The notes: generated from the letters alone by a model not told the origin. A stretch of DNA of 64,000 nucleotides from Saxidomus purpurata (GCA_022818135.1 JAFMSR010000015.1:33166785-33230784); one strand, 5' to 3'. Numbered from the stretch's first letter, positions 27,701 to 38,449 are shown. A program made the numbers and translations.

Positions 27701-28255
27701 TTACAAGTTGCTGTGATTGCTTTATGAACATGATCTTGATTTTAGTATTAGTGATCTGTCACTTTAAAGAACTTCCTGCTAGCAGTGTTTGACAGCAGTT
27801 GATTAAAAACGTCACAGAAGCGAACAAACTTTTGTCTTCCCTTTCGATGTTTGTTTTTTGCCTTGTTTGGAACCCTGCAATCATAAAAGTCAAACAGCTT
27901 TCGATAAAATTACACTTTTGCACATTGCCTCCTATAGCAACCAGTTTCTTGACATCGATTTTTACTGAAAAATCTTTTTTTTAAATTTTCTGGTTCAATG
28001 ACATGATGACTATTCAGGTTTGCTTCTTCTAAAGCTCTCTTTAAAACTCAGCACTGACTTTATACGACAAAAGTGGTAGACTTTTGTCCTTGCTTGGTAA
28101 GTTGTGCTTTGCACTTTTGATTAAAGTTTTGCATGCAAGCTACTATCATGAACTTATCTGACACAAAGTGTGAAAAAGATACAGGTATCTTTGGAACTAG
28201 ACCAAACATTCAGCCTCCTGAAACAACCCGTCCACAGCCAAAGATAAATGCCACA
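24730..28255. other. Long non-coding stretch
   Basis: AT-rich with poly(A) runs at 25441-25480 and 26928-26946, a hairpin at 25714-25764 and a dispersed repeat at about 26420-26690. If the exon at 28381-28572 is real, later exons of that gene may lie here on the minus strand, but none was recognised. Confidence 0.4.
25714..25764. repeat. 17-bp perfect hairpin (TGATCATGATC family)
   Basis: AGTGCAGATCATGATCA (25714-25730) and its exact reverse complement (25748-25764) around a 17-nt spacer. Confidence 0.8.
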
Positions 28256-28380
28256 TTTTACTTAAAGCTTTTAATTTTATAATAAGTATGCTGTCTCGAA
28301 ACTCTTGATTTCAAGTGTATTCTGATAAACACAACATATTTTGCCACAATACATCGTAGTTTCAAAACATATACCCTTAC

Positions 28381-28572
28381 CTTTGCTTTCTTTCCTTCCT
28401 TGCTGGATTTCACTCCCTTATTATTGTTCATTTCCTCGTCATAAATACTTTTTGATGTAGATGTATATAATTCCTTATGAAGTTCCTCTGTTTTACCTGC
28501 AATACATATAGCTAGCTTATCTAAGAGCAAAAACAAGACACTGTATCTGACAAGATTCATTTTACAAACCAT
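28381..28572 (-). CDS. Candidate first exon encoding a signal peptide
   Basis: An ATG at 28572 (or a better-context ATG at 28560) opens 64 codons ending in phase 0 at a strong GTAAGG donor (28375-28380). From the second Met the peptide has Arg, a hydrophobic core SVLFLLLDKLAICIAG and then a hydrophilic Lys/Glu-rich segment (KTEELHKELY...). That is the look of a cleaved signal peptide. No family was recognised and no downstream exon was found in the next 4 kb. It may be a chance ORF. Confidence 0.3.
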
Positions 28573-28701
28573 TTAGAAATGCTACATTAGCAATTATCCT
28601 GTCAAATTTGTAAAATAAATATGTCCGTCTTTCAATATGGACAATACTAGTAATTGCTTAGATGGGTGCTATCTGAAGCTATACTGACTGCATAAGGAAT
28701 G

Positions 28702-28753
28702 GTGTAGATCATGATCAGGCTGTACAGATTTGAATGCTGATCATGATCTACAC
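28702..28753. repeat. 16-bp perfect hairpin (TGATCATGATC family)
   Basis: GTGTAGATCATGATCA (28702-28717) and its reverse complement (28738-28753). Same palindrome family as 25714-25764. Confidence 0.8.
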
Positions 28754-28759
28754 TGGTTG

Positions 28760-30585
28760 CAAAAGGCAGAATGAATTGTATTACTGCCAGCAGTGTAAGA
28801 GGCCCAGGTTAATGTTCCCTCTCATAGGCTATTGATATCTTGGATCAGGAAATAAAGCAAACATATAAAGAATGAGATGTTACTAGACCTAAAAAGTTGG
28901 TTCTTAACATAGAAACTGATTACAAGTTGAGAGAATCATGTATTACTTTATTCAGAATGAGAATATGAATTTTTCTTATTGAAGTCATTTACTTAGTCCG
29001 GGACCCAAAGAGCCAAAAGCCTCAAAAAAATGATTTACCCTACTTGGTTTCCTCCCCAAGGTCTGATGGTATTTTTATAAAGAGGGATGTCTGCTTGTAT
29101 AGAATCAAGTGTATGTAGAAAAATTTAGGCCGGCGAAAGTCCCCAAATTGGCGGAAATCCAAGATGGCCGCCAAAATCACTAAACTTTCTTTTAAATGTT
29201 TAATTATTAGCTAAATGTCTTAAAGTCATTTTTCAAATGCCTCTTTCATACATTTTACTTGTTTTTATAAGTATACCCGTTATATAAGCATGCTCTCTTA
29301 ATTTTGATGATGTTTTTTTTTTTTTTTACTTATTAAAAAGTCTGTAACATCCGTTACAATATTAAAGTGTATGACTTGTACAATTATTCACTAATTTAAA
29401 CGGCAAACTGTTATTTTCAGAAAGTAATAATCACCCTATCTTGGTCACTTCTGTTATAAACCAGGAAATTTAACAGTTTAAGTTTGCTCTATGCTAGATA
29501 ATAAAGATTACATGCATTTGCATAAGATACTGACTCTACGTTACCATAGGAAAATTTGCATCTGTGTTAAAGAATTATGTTATTCATAGTTCAAATGTAA
29601 AAATTATAGCCTCAACTATTGAGTCAACTGTTGAGACAACTTACCAGATCTGTGACATTTTGTAATAAGTTCTCTGTTTTTTGCAATATGTATCCTGATA
29701 TTTCGTCTCAATGTTGTAATTTACATAACAAAATAAAATATGTTTCTTTTCATTACAGTTTTATATTATCCCAAACAGACTAAGTTTAAAACAAAGTATC
29801 TACACTCAATTTACTCAAACTAACATAAGGTCATGCCTGTTCTTTTAAGGAAACTCATTTTATATGTGAAATATACTGCATGCACATGTAACTGTGAACT
29901 GAATTGTAAAATCGTGAATTTAGATATTATAAATCTAATATTTTCAGCAGTCGGTGACACATTCTTTTATGCAAGTTAACTAACAAAGAATATTTGTAAA
30001 GTTGCTACCAGATATTATACTGCTGTGTTATATTTAATGTACTTTACTTTACACTGATATTGTATACTTAAATGTGTAATGCTTTACTATAAAACATAAA
30101 TTGCTTTATTCATATTAGAACACATATATGCTTCATTTATTCATTCGTTCAATGATAAATAATCAATTTATAGTCATATAAATCCATAGTCATATAAATT
30201 ATGGATAAAAAGTATATATATATTACACTCGGGTTTTAATTACAAACTTCAAACCCGTAAAAACAAAACACGTGATAAATACCTATACTTCAGACCTATG
30301 AGCTTACAAAATGTATGAGCTATATCGGCTTAGGAATAACATATTGCATGTAAATAATACAAAATAATAATCAATTATGCATCAGTCTTGTCTGTATTTT
30401 GATATTACCACATACAGTTTGAATAAAGTATGATTACACTACCTATTAAAGTATAGAGCCCTGGACAGTAATAAAATGCTGCCAGTTTATAATATACAAA
30501 ATTCTACTGACATAGTAATTAACAAGTGAATAAGACCTCTATGGCATCATAGTGTAACATGACTGTATCTTTATTCATTTTTGTG
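28760..30585. other. AT-rich intergenic stretch
   Basis: No exons seen. A short GC-richer block at 29130-29180 (GGCGGAAATCCAAGATGGCC) looks like a repeat fragment. Confidence 0.4.
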
Positions 30586-30589
30586 GCTC

Positions 30590-31690
30590 GACTATTCGCA
30601 AAATAAGGAGGGCTATATCAGTCAATTTTGCGGCAATTTGGATAAAGTTTTGCATGGAAGGTACTATCGTGGCCATATCTCAGTTACCACTTATGGGATT
30701 GATTAGTAACTTCCTTGATGTTTTCAACGGTGTCAGACTGTCGAGTTAATTAAATCTTGTATTTATTTTAATCACATTATGGCCCTTCTTTGACGTAGAA
30801 AGTTTCCATGCAAGGTACTATTATGCACATAATTATCTTATTGACCACTCATCAGATTTATTGAAATCTTCAGTATAGTCTTCAGGGGTATCAAATAATC
30901 ACCTTATTTAACTACTGACTGAGTTTAATACAAATTATGGACCTTGTTGAACTTAAAAAGTTTGGTAAATATTTTGCATGCAAGCTAAATTGTGTTCAAG
31001 TGTCATGTGAAAGCTACTATTAGGCATATATCTTAGTTACCTTTGAAACATCTGGTCTCCAGAAATCAAGTAGATTACTATTGACAGCATGAGTTACAAA
31101 TAATAGCCCTTGTTGAAATTAGAAATTTTGGTTGGAGGTTTGCATGCAATTAACTATAACTTTCTTTAATTAACTAGAATTTTATTCGAATTTAAACTCT
31201 TGTTTGACTCAGAAAAATGATTGAAGTTATGTATGCAAGGTGCTATCATGCATATATCTTAGTATGCCATTTATGTGATTTATACGAGACTTCAATAAAG
31301 ACTTCAGGGTAATCAAACAAGCAGGTTAGATAACTCCTGACTGGTTTACTACAAATTATGGCCCTTGTTGCAGTAAGAAACTTTTGTTAAAGTTAGCAAG
31401 TGAAAGAACTATCATGCACATACTTCAGATATCACTTGATATGTGAATTATTTGAAACTTACCAATAGTGTTCAGGCGTATCAAACAATTAAGTTTGATA
31501 ATTCCGGACTTAATTTACTATTAAGTATGGTCCTTGTTGAATTTAGAAACTATGGTTAAAGTTTTGCGTGCAAGATACTAGTACCACCATGCACATACTT
31601 CAGTAACCACCTATCGGAGTTACTGAAACTTAGCAATAGTAATCGGGGATATCGAACAATTAAGTTACCACAGATAACTTTTGACGATTT
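30590..31690. repeat. Dispersed repeat with ~180-bp tandem units up to the assembly gap
   Basis: Five to six diverged units share TTGCATGCAAGGTACTATCA, CAGGGGTATCAAACAA and AATTATGGCCCTTGTTGA landmarks. The array ends close to the N run, which suggests the repeat caused the assembly break. Confidence 0.6.
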
Positions 31691-31737
31691 CATGATTACA
31701 ATTTTCTACTTTATACTTTGAGAATCAACAGAATTTC

Positions 31738-32237
31738 NNNNNNNNNNNNNNNNNNNNNNNNNNNNNNNNNNNNNNNNNNNNNNNNNNNNNNNNNNNNNNN
31801 NNNNNNNNNNNNNNNNNNNNNNNNNNNNNNNNNNNNNNNNNNNNNNNNNNNNNNNNNNNNNNNNNNNNNNNNNNNNNNNNNNNNNNNNNNNNNNNNNNNN
31901 NNNNNNNNNNNNNNNNNNNNNNNNNNNNNNNNNNNNNNNNNNNNNNNNNNNNNNNNNNNNNNNNNNNNNNNNNNNNNNNNNNNNNNNNNNNNNNNNNNNN
32001 NNNNNNNNNNNNNNNNNNNNNNNNNNNNNNNNNNNNNNNNNNNNNNNNNNNNNNNNNNNNNNNNNNNNNNNNNNNNNNNNNNNNNNNNNNNNNNNNNNNN
32101 NNNNNNNNNNNNNNNNNNNNNNNNNNNNNNNNNNNNNNNNNNNNNNNNNNNNNNNNNNNNNNNNNNNNNNNNNNNNNNNNNNNNNNNNNNNNNNNNNNNN
32201 NNNNNNNNNNNNNNNNNNNNNNNNNNNNNNNNNNNNN
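31738..32237. other. Assembly gap of exactly 500 N
   Basis: A round-number gap, the usual placeholder from scaffolding software. True distance, and even adjacency, of the two sides is unknown. It lies just where upstream exons of SLC1 copy A would be expected. Confidence 0.99.
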
Positions 32238-32845
32238 TCTACATGTAATATGCACATAGGACATTTGCTGTGAAACAACAGGCAGGATTTTCATATTTTA
32301 TCTTGTGCAAAGTCAGAACTGGTCTTAGCAGAAAATATTATTTAGTAGAAGTAGGTAGATGTCATGAAATAAGGTCTTAACAGTAACTATATTCGCATTG
32401 TTTAATGTTTAAAAAGTAAGGGGGTTGGCCTTTATATATTCTCACTACACTTTGCAAAAGAAAATCGAACTAGCTTGCTCTAGGTCCGCGGCGCCATGGT
32501 AGCAGTTGTGACAGACTATGACAACAACAAAAAGTTGCACAAGCTTTGATCATTGGTTGTCAGATTCACTTAAGAACTGAAATAATGACTGTTATCCGTG
32601 TATCTTTTAAAATTAATTGTTTTACAAAACAGTCATAATGTAACCAGCATCAAGCCCCTGCAACTTTTTGAACTCAAAGCATCTCAAGAGAACAGTTAGG
32701 CAGTACTACATCGCTAGATAAAACAAAATAGTTCAACACTTTGCAAGAAACGTCTCGATATCTTTTGAACATCATTTGAAAATAACAAATATTAATGTAA
32801 AACATTTTGTACCTACATGTATTTTCATCTCTTCTTTTACTTGAG

Positions 32846-33040
32846 GGCAATGAGTATTCCTGAAATGATCACAGCATTCGAGCACAAATTGAAGCTTGAC
32901 AGCAGAATCGTTCGATTTGTTATACCATTTTGTGTGACACTGAGTGCTAACGGATCAGCCGCGTTCATAACTTGTTCATGTCTGTTTATCGCCAACTTGA
33001 CTGGACACACACCCACTGTAGGAAACGTCTTTGTGATAGG
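32846..33040 (+). CDS. SLC1 copy A exon (end of HP1 and TM7)
   Basis: 195 bp, entered in phase 2 after an AG acceptor (TTACTTGAG). Peptide AMSIPEMITAFE through RFVIPFCVTLSANGSAAF to TPTVGNVFVIG. Ends GG|GCAAGT, a GC-type donor. Confidence 0.85.
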
Positions 33041-34371
33041 GCAAGTATTCTAATTAGTTTAGTTTATACTAATTATTTTAGCTCGATTATGAAGAAAGCT
33101 TGCATTATCGAGTCACTTTCGATTCCGTTTCCTGGAAAAACCAGTACTAGTGTCATATGACGACGTACTGTCGTGACCCCAGTGGGGCTCGAATCCGCAA
33201 CCTCCGGGATGAGCAGCCGACACCTTAACCTCTACACCACCGCTCTCTAATTGTTGAAACTTACGGTAAAATTCTATATTCAACGTTCCTGTCCTTATCA
33301 ATTATATGTAATGTCAGAATGTTTAAAATTAAATACACTATTCCGGTATTCTTATAAGAGGGGTATCACATTTGATTATTAGCACCTATCGAGTTCTATC
33401 CAAAATGCGCTTGTACTTGAAATGTTTGAAGATTTTTTCTGAAAAAGACATGGTCATCAGTACTCGTCACACTACTCATGCCTCGTACGCACCATTAAAC
33501 TGCTTGCATTACCACCTTCTGGCTGAAGATTGAACCTTGTAGTTGAATAAGGACGCACAGAAAATGATAAGAAAAAATACAGCTCTTTCGAAATGAAAAT
33601 CTTGAGTGACAGACGTTTTTAGCAAGAATAACATTGGACCTTTTCCGGCTTGCCTTTTTGGTAGAAAATAATAAGATGTGGCAGACAGGGCATATAGCTA
33701 CATTATATTTTAGTATAGTATGGTACAAAATTGTGCGTATGAAACTTATTAATGTCTATTTGCAAGATTTTAAACTTTGTCTATCAGGTTGTTGGTTACT
33801 GTATCATCGTTGGCAATACCTTCAGTCCCCAGTGCTTCAATAGTGACAATAATCATGATCTTAAATTTAGTAAACATCCCTGCAGAATCCATTGCACTTC
33901 TTCTAGCACTGAAGTTTCTATTGTGAGTATGAAAAGAAATCAATATTAACTTAGTCTGCATCGCTCAAATCTTTTAACCATCCCAGTCAAAAATCGAAAT
34001 TCCAGCCATGTTTTACGTGCATTTTGAACTATTTTCACTTCTGTTTGGTCTCTAACTGAGGTAACTTGGTGTAACATATTTCTCACATATATTTCTAAGC
34101 ATTTTTTTAAGAATCTGTCACGGTCATCGTTCAGTCTAGCCGCTTTGAAGTATACACTACCTTTGATTTGTCGTAACGGTCGTCTAAAGTTTGTTTCTTA
34201 TAATTCGAGATGAGTTTACTGTTTTGTTTCAGGGACAGACTCCGTACCACTAGCAGTGTAATGAGCAACACTGTATGTGTGGCCGTGACGCACCATTACT
34301 GCTCAGGAGGACTTAGAGAATTAGCTGGTTTGGCACAAGACAGTGTTGCACAGGCGGACTTGAAGAATTAG
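32846..34371 (+). CDS. SLC1/EAAT-fold transporter, copy A (last three exons only)
   Basis: Exons 32846-33040, 33788-33922 and 34233-34371 match exons 8-10 of copy B in length (195 and 135 bp exactly for the first two), phase and sequence, at about two-thirds identity. They encode TM7, HP2, TM8 and the C-terminus. Where the family has NMDGT this protein has SANGS. The HP2 tip reads AIPSVPSAS, and TM8 reads ALKFLLDRLRTTSS, keeping the Arg-Thr pair but replacing the first Asp with Lys. The first intron uses a GC donor (GG|GCAAGT). The C-terminal tail is cut short by a 47-bp tandem repeat. Upstream exons are absent, probably in the N gap. Likely a real gene, truncated by assembly. Confidence 0.85.
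33048..33246 (-). repeat. tRNA-derived SINE, family B, copy 2 (next to a splice donor)
   Basis: Minus-strand element: tRNA-like head near 33246 (GAGCGGTGGTGTAGAGGTTA), B box GGTTGCGGATTCGAGCCCC, and 3' tail ending about 33048. The tail end is within about 8 nt of the GC donor of SLC1 copy A. Confidence 0.8.
33788..33922 (+). CDS. SLC1 copy A exon (HP2 and start of TM8)
   Basis: 135 bp between CTATCAG and GTGAGT. Peptide VSSLAIPSVPSASIVTIIM through SIALLLALKFL. The conserved Asp of the VDxxLD motif is Lys here. Confidence 0.85.
34233..34371 (+). CDS. SLC1 copy A last exon
   Basis: Starts after TTTGTTTCAG with DRLRTTSSVMSNTVCVAVTH. The stop TAG (34369-34371) falls inside the second unit of a 47-bp tandem repeat, so the tail sequence is a product of the repeat. 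Confidence 0.8.
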
Positions 34372-34440
34372 CTGGTTTGGCACAAGACAGTGTTGCACAG
34401 GCGGACTTGAAGAATTAGCTGGTTCGGCACAAGACAGTGT
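34318..34440 (+). repeat. 47-bp tandem repeat, 2.6 copies, at the end of SLC1 copy A
   Basis: GAATTAGCTGGTTTGGCACA plus AGACAGTGTTGCACAGGCGGACTTGAA; units start at 34318, 34365 and 34412. The first two are nearly identical, so the expansion is recent. Confidence 0.9.
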
Positions 34441-34639
34441 TGATAAAGAGAAGCACAAGGAGATTGTGTTTGGGAAAAACATTATTGTGAAAATGTAACA
34501 TTAAGTGGTTGTTTCACTAATTTGGACTTTGCTCTTTGGAGTATAACTTCGCTTTAAAAGATACCATTTAACCTATATCATACTTAACAGTACAATATTC
34601 CGAATGTGCTGAGTTGAACACATAACACATAACACATAA

Positions 34640-35040
34640 CACTCGAGAAATAAAGGGCGAAAACACGACGTATTAAAACCCGTCAACTCGAAAACTCGAC
34701 GAAAAAGTACGTTGTGTTTTCGCCATTTGTTTGGCGTGTTTTCGCCTTTAATCTGTCGTGTATCGACCTTTCGCCCCGCCAAGTCTAAAGGCGAAACACG
34801 ACGAAATAGCTACTTGGCGTGTTTTCGTGCTTCCGACTTTTTGCCCCAATAGTCGAAAACACGACAAATAAAGGTCGAAAAACGACATATTAAAACTACC
34901 AACTCGAAAACTCGACGAAAAACAACGTTGTGTTTTCGCCCTTTCCTTTGTGTGTCGTGTTTTCGCATTTAATCTTTTTCGACTTTTCGCCCCGCCAAGT
35001 CGTTACGTAGTACTGGGTGAGTTTTCGACTTTCGTTTGTT
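34640..35040. repeat. CGAAAACACGAC-rich tandem/palindromic repeat, locus 1
   Basis: Two ~218-bp direct units (from about 34649 and 34867) are packed with CGAAAACACGAC and its reverse complement GTCGTGTTTTCG. Related sequence is at 48905-49080. Confidence 0.8.
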
Positions 35041-35829
35041 TTGGGAGTGATTGTAGTTCATGCAAGTACATTGTAATGATTTAAGTTAAGGTTTTATAAG
35101 AAACGTTAAATAAGAACAGAAAAACAGCATTTGGTTATTTTCTGGAACATTAATCGTGACGGGCAGTGAGTAAAAGTAAAAGCAAAATTATTTCAACCAG
35201 GTAAATTATTGTATAAAATGCAATCAATATATGTTTGGTAATAAGTGTAACTATTCATCATACACTTTATACTACAAACAAAAATGTTACCTATTGAATA
35301 GTGTGTACTGCTAGAGCCTTGATTTAAGTGATTTCAACAAGCCTGTTATAATTTCTCAACCTTGGAATCAAGAAACAACTTATACAGAAATATTTTTGTT
35401 CAACCGCACTATAAAGTCCCATAGGTAGTCATTTTGTTAATCAAAAACCTTTCAACTCTGACCTTTAACGTCAGATCCTGACCTTTAACGTCGCAGTAAA
35501 TAAGAGTTACTTATAAAAATAAACTAATAAAGTTTGAGGATCCATGGCTATATTGATTAGTTAATTGAATAGTTTAACAGCTCGATGAAACCATGACTTA
35601 GACTGTTGGTCTGTACCTCAAAATCAACAGGGGTCATCTATTGATCATATCCAACAGGGGTCATCTATTGATCATATCAATCTGCTTTATGATGGTAATG
35701 TCGAGTTTTTAAACTGACAAAGAAAGGTGCCCATGACGTTCGATCAACTAACATCATTAACAATCCTCGGCTACTGTTTTCCAGAATTGAAAATCATAGG
35801 ACAAACATGATTTATTGTGCGTAAGCTGT

Positions 35830-36400
35830 TTTTAAGCTCTACTGGACAAAGTCGAGCAGTCAAGCAAAGCTTATGCGATGGTGTTTTGTCCGCCGTCCGT
35901 TAAATTTTCCTTAATAACACTGTACTGGTCACAATTTCAATTTGACTTTCTCGAAGCCTCTTCAAAAGAATGCTAGCAACCTGTAGATAATCTTTGTAGA
36001 ATATTAACCACAGTGCGAAAACCAACCGTGCGACAGCCGATAATTATCAAACCTTGATAACACTCTTCATGTCACATTTTCAAATGGATTTTCACAAGAC
36101 TTTCCAAGATGTCTGCCTTGCAACCTGTAGATGATCTGTGCAGAAATTGAGCTACGCTGTGTAATGACCAACCGTGCTAAAGCAAAGTATTGTAAAACTT
36201 TGATAACACTCTAAATGTCACAATTTCAAATGAACTTTCACAGCACTTGCTAAGAAGGTTACCTGCAACCTGTAGATGATTTGTCTTGACATTTAGCCAT
36301 GCTGTGCGAAACCCAACCGTGCTACAGTTGAATATTGTAAAAGGTCACATTTTCAAATAAATGTTCACCAAAACTTACCTAGAACAGTCCAGTCAATCCA
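35830..36400. repeat. Dispersed repeat with ~140-bp tandem units
   Basis: Units share CAACCTGTAGATGATCTGTG, CAACCGTGC and TTGTAAAACTTTGATAACAC landmarks; starts near AGTCGAGCAGTCAAGC. Confidence 0.55.
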
Positions 36401-36526
36401 GTAGAGCGATACTGTCCCGTATAGTTATCTTGTTCTACAAAATGACACTTTTTCAATTACCTCAAAAACGATAGAGATTACCCGTAGTTCGAGGTTAAAA
36501 AGAACATTTTGGGCCTGTCTTCCACA

Positions 36527-37362
36527 TTATTCAATAAACGTTAAATGTTGATCGGTATTTGCCAACTTGACGTACTTGACAACTTTTTGGTATTTACTTG
36601 CATTATTTACATATTTATATTTAATGGATGAAATGGATGTAAATATTTTTTTTTCATTTGGCTTGAACTTCACAGCAGGCCGTTCACCATGGTCTGTACT
36701 ATCATTTACTTTCTTGAATTGTAAAGGATTTCTCATACTTGAATATGATCGACCGCTCGCTTGTAAATAAATATTTAAGTACAATTTATCTTTTGCGCTG
36801 TATTGCAAATGTTATAGCGTTCCGATGTGTAAAACTTTCTGCATTGTACACGATCTGAGGTTATGCAATATTTCATCATTTACTAAAAACTACGCATATA
36901 AAGGAAATATATAATATTGTTTAATGTGCGTAATCCAAGAACAGTTTTGGATATACTAGAAACTAGTACTCAACGAGTTATTGAGAGCTGGCTATTTGTG
37001 GGTGAGTTTGATACATAATTCATTTATATACATGTTGAGCAAAATAGTAGAAAAACTACTAACAAGTAGGAGAAAGTAGGAGAACATTGTACTACTCTTC
37101 GGGAGATGCCAAATCGTTTTTTTTTTCTCAGTAACTTTACATTGTTTACCTTTACGAATGGCCCTGTAAAGCGGCTCATTTCTTTCATACCTGTGTAATC
37201 CCCCACCCCACGCCCCCTCCCGGTCGTTGATGTTTGCCGAGATGTTGAGCTGGTGCATGTAATGTTGAAAGTGCAGAAAATCGTTGCAACACAAGTTCAA
37301 TGTTTTAACTTTTGGTAAAAATCTGTCATCGTCTCTATGTCTACGTCTTTCAAAAATTCTGC
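36527..37362 (-). CDS. Unrecognised gene, last two exons (partial)
   Basis: Exon 37150-37362 (acceptor CTTCTTTGCAAG, donor AAAG|GTAAAC) and exon 36527-36759 (acceptor TATTTACAAG) join in phase 1 to give an uninterrupted 147-residue C-terminal frame ending in TAA. The first part is basic, then reads FLPKVKTLNLCCNDFLHFQ and HQLNISANINDREG. The second is hydrophilic with RNPLQFKKVND and HGERPAVKFKPNEKK. No signal, TM segment or known domain was recognised. An alternative donor (CACAG|GTATGA) is present. Upstream exons were not identified. The matching phase and open frame support a gene, but evidence is limited to that. Confidence 0.4.
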
Positions 37363-37805
37363 CTTGCAAAGAAGCAATTGTTTTTAAATTTCAGGAGGAC
37401 CTCTGAATTATGTGTTTTGTTATATTTGCAACCAAAAGATATATTTAATACACGGTAATTCTCAAATAAGCTGACTGAGATGTTAATTAATTAATCGATT
37501 GAAAGTCCGTATGAATTGCATCAGTTTTCATTAACCAATTTCACTTTGGTTACGTAAAATTGTCACATCGTACCCATGACACCCCAAAAACGCCATTAAT
37601 AACGTAATTTCTACGGAAAAGGCCGAGGGATGTTCCGCTTGATAATTTTCATGCACATGTGCATAGTAACTCTTGTTCATCTAAACTTTAGATTATTCGA
37701 CATTTTGTACTCAGTAACTAAGGAAGGTGTCCCGAACTAATTTCAGAGGTCCAAGTCTCAAGCATATAGGATTAGGCTTGTGAAGCACTGGCAAAACAAC
37801 TTTCA

Positions 37806-38045
37806 CCTTTATAGTAGTTTGTGTTGATCACTCATGACCATAAGGGTATTTATGCATGCAATAGTTTGTGTTGATCACTCATAACCATAAGGGTTTCTAT
37901 GCATGTAATAGTTTGTGTTGGTCACTCATGACCATAAGGGTTTTTTATGTATGTTATAGTTTGTGTTGGTCGTTCATGACCATAAGGGTATTTATGCATG
38001 TCATAGTTTGTACTGATCACGCATGACCATAAGGGTATTTATGCA
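37806..38045. repeat. 47-bp tandem repeat, five copies
   Basis: AGTTTGTGTTGATCACTCAT + GACCATAAGGG... starts at 37816, 37863, 37910, 37958 and 38005 (period 47, once 48). Confidence 0.88.
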
Positions 38046-38163
38046 TGTTATTGTTGTTTTTGTTTCTCAATTTGTTGCTGTGGGCTGTTTCTCTACTGTA
38101 CGTGTTATTCTGCATATGATGATAAAAAAAAAACAGAAGGAAAAAGACAAAAAGAAACAAGAA

Positions 38164-38275
38164 ACAAAACAACTCCAGGCTTAAAAAAAAAAAAAAAAAA
38201 AAAAAAACAACAAAACAAAAAAAGAAAAATTTAAAACCCTCCTCCTCCCCTCCCCCTCCCCTCACGTCTTCTCCA
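38164..38275. repeat. Poly(A) and C-rich low-complexity tract
   Basis: A-rich run (38180-38225) then CCCTCCTCCTCCCCTCCCCC (from 38237); G-rich on the minus strand. ORFs across it are artefacts. Confidence 0.8.
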
Positions 38276-38449
38276 CCACACGCATGATCTCGTCTCATCA
38301 CCACAAACGAAAAGTTGTGATATGCAAAATACATAATAAAAGAACAATATCTAGAACATATGTAAAGGGCATGTAAAACTCTTCTATATAGTACATGTCT
38401 GTTAAGGGCCTAAGATTATCAGTCAGTCGGATTAAAACGATGTCCTATA

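Noticed and set aside
31706..32294. ORFs of 176-190 codons on both strands
   Set aside because: They are almost wholly unknown residues translated from the 500-N gap.
38017..38334. 105-codon minus-strand ORF rich in Phe
   Set aside because: Translation of the poly(A) and C-rich low-complexity tract.
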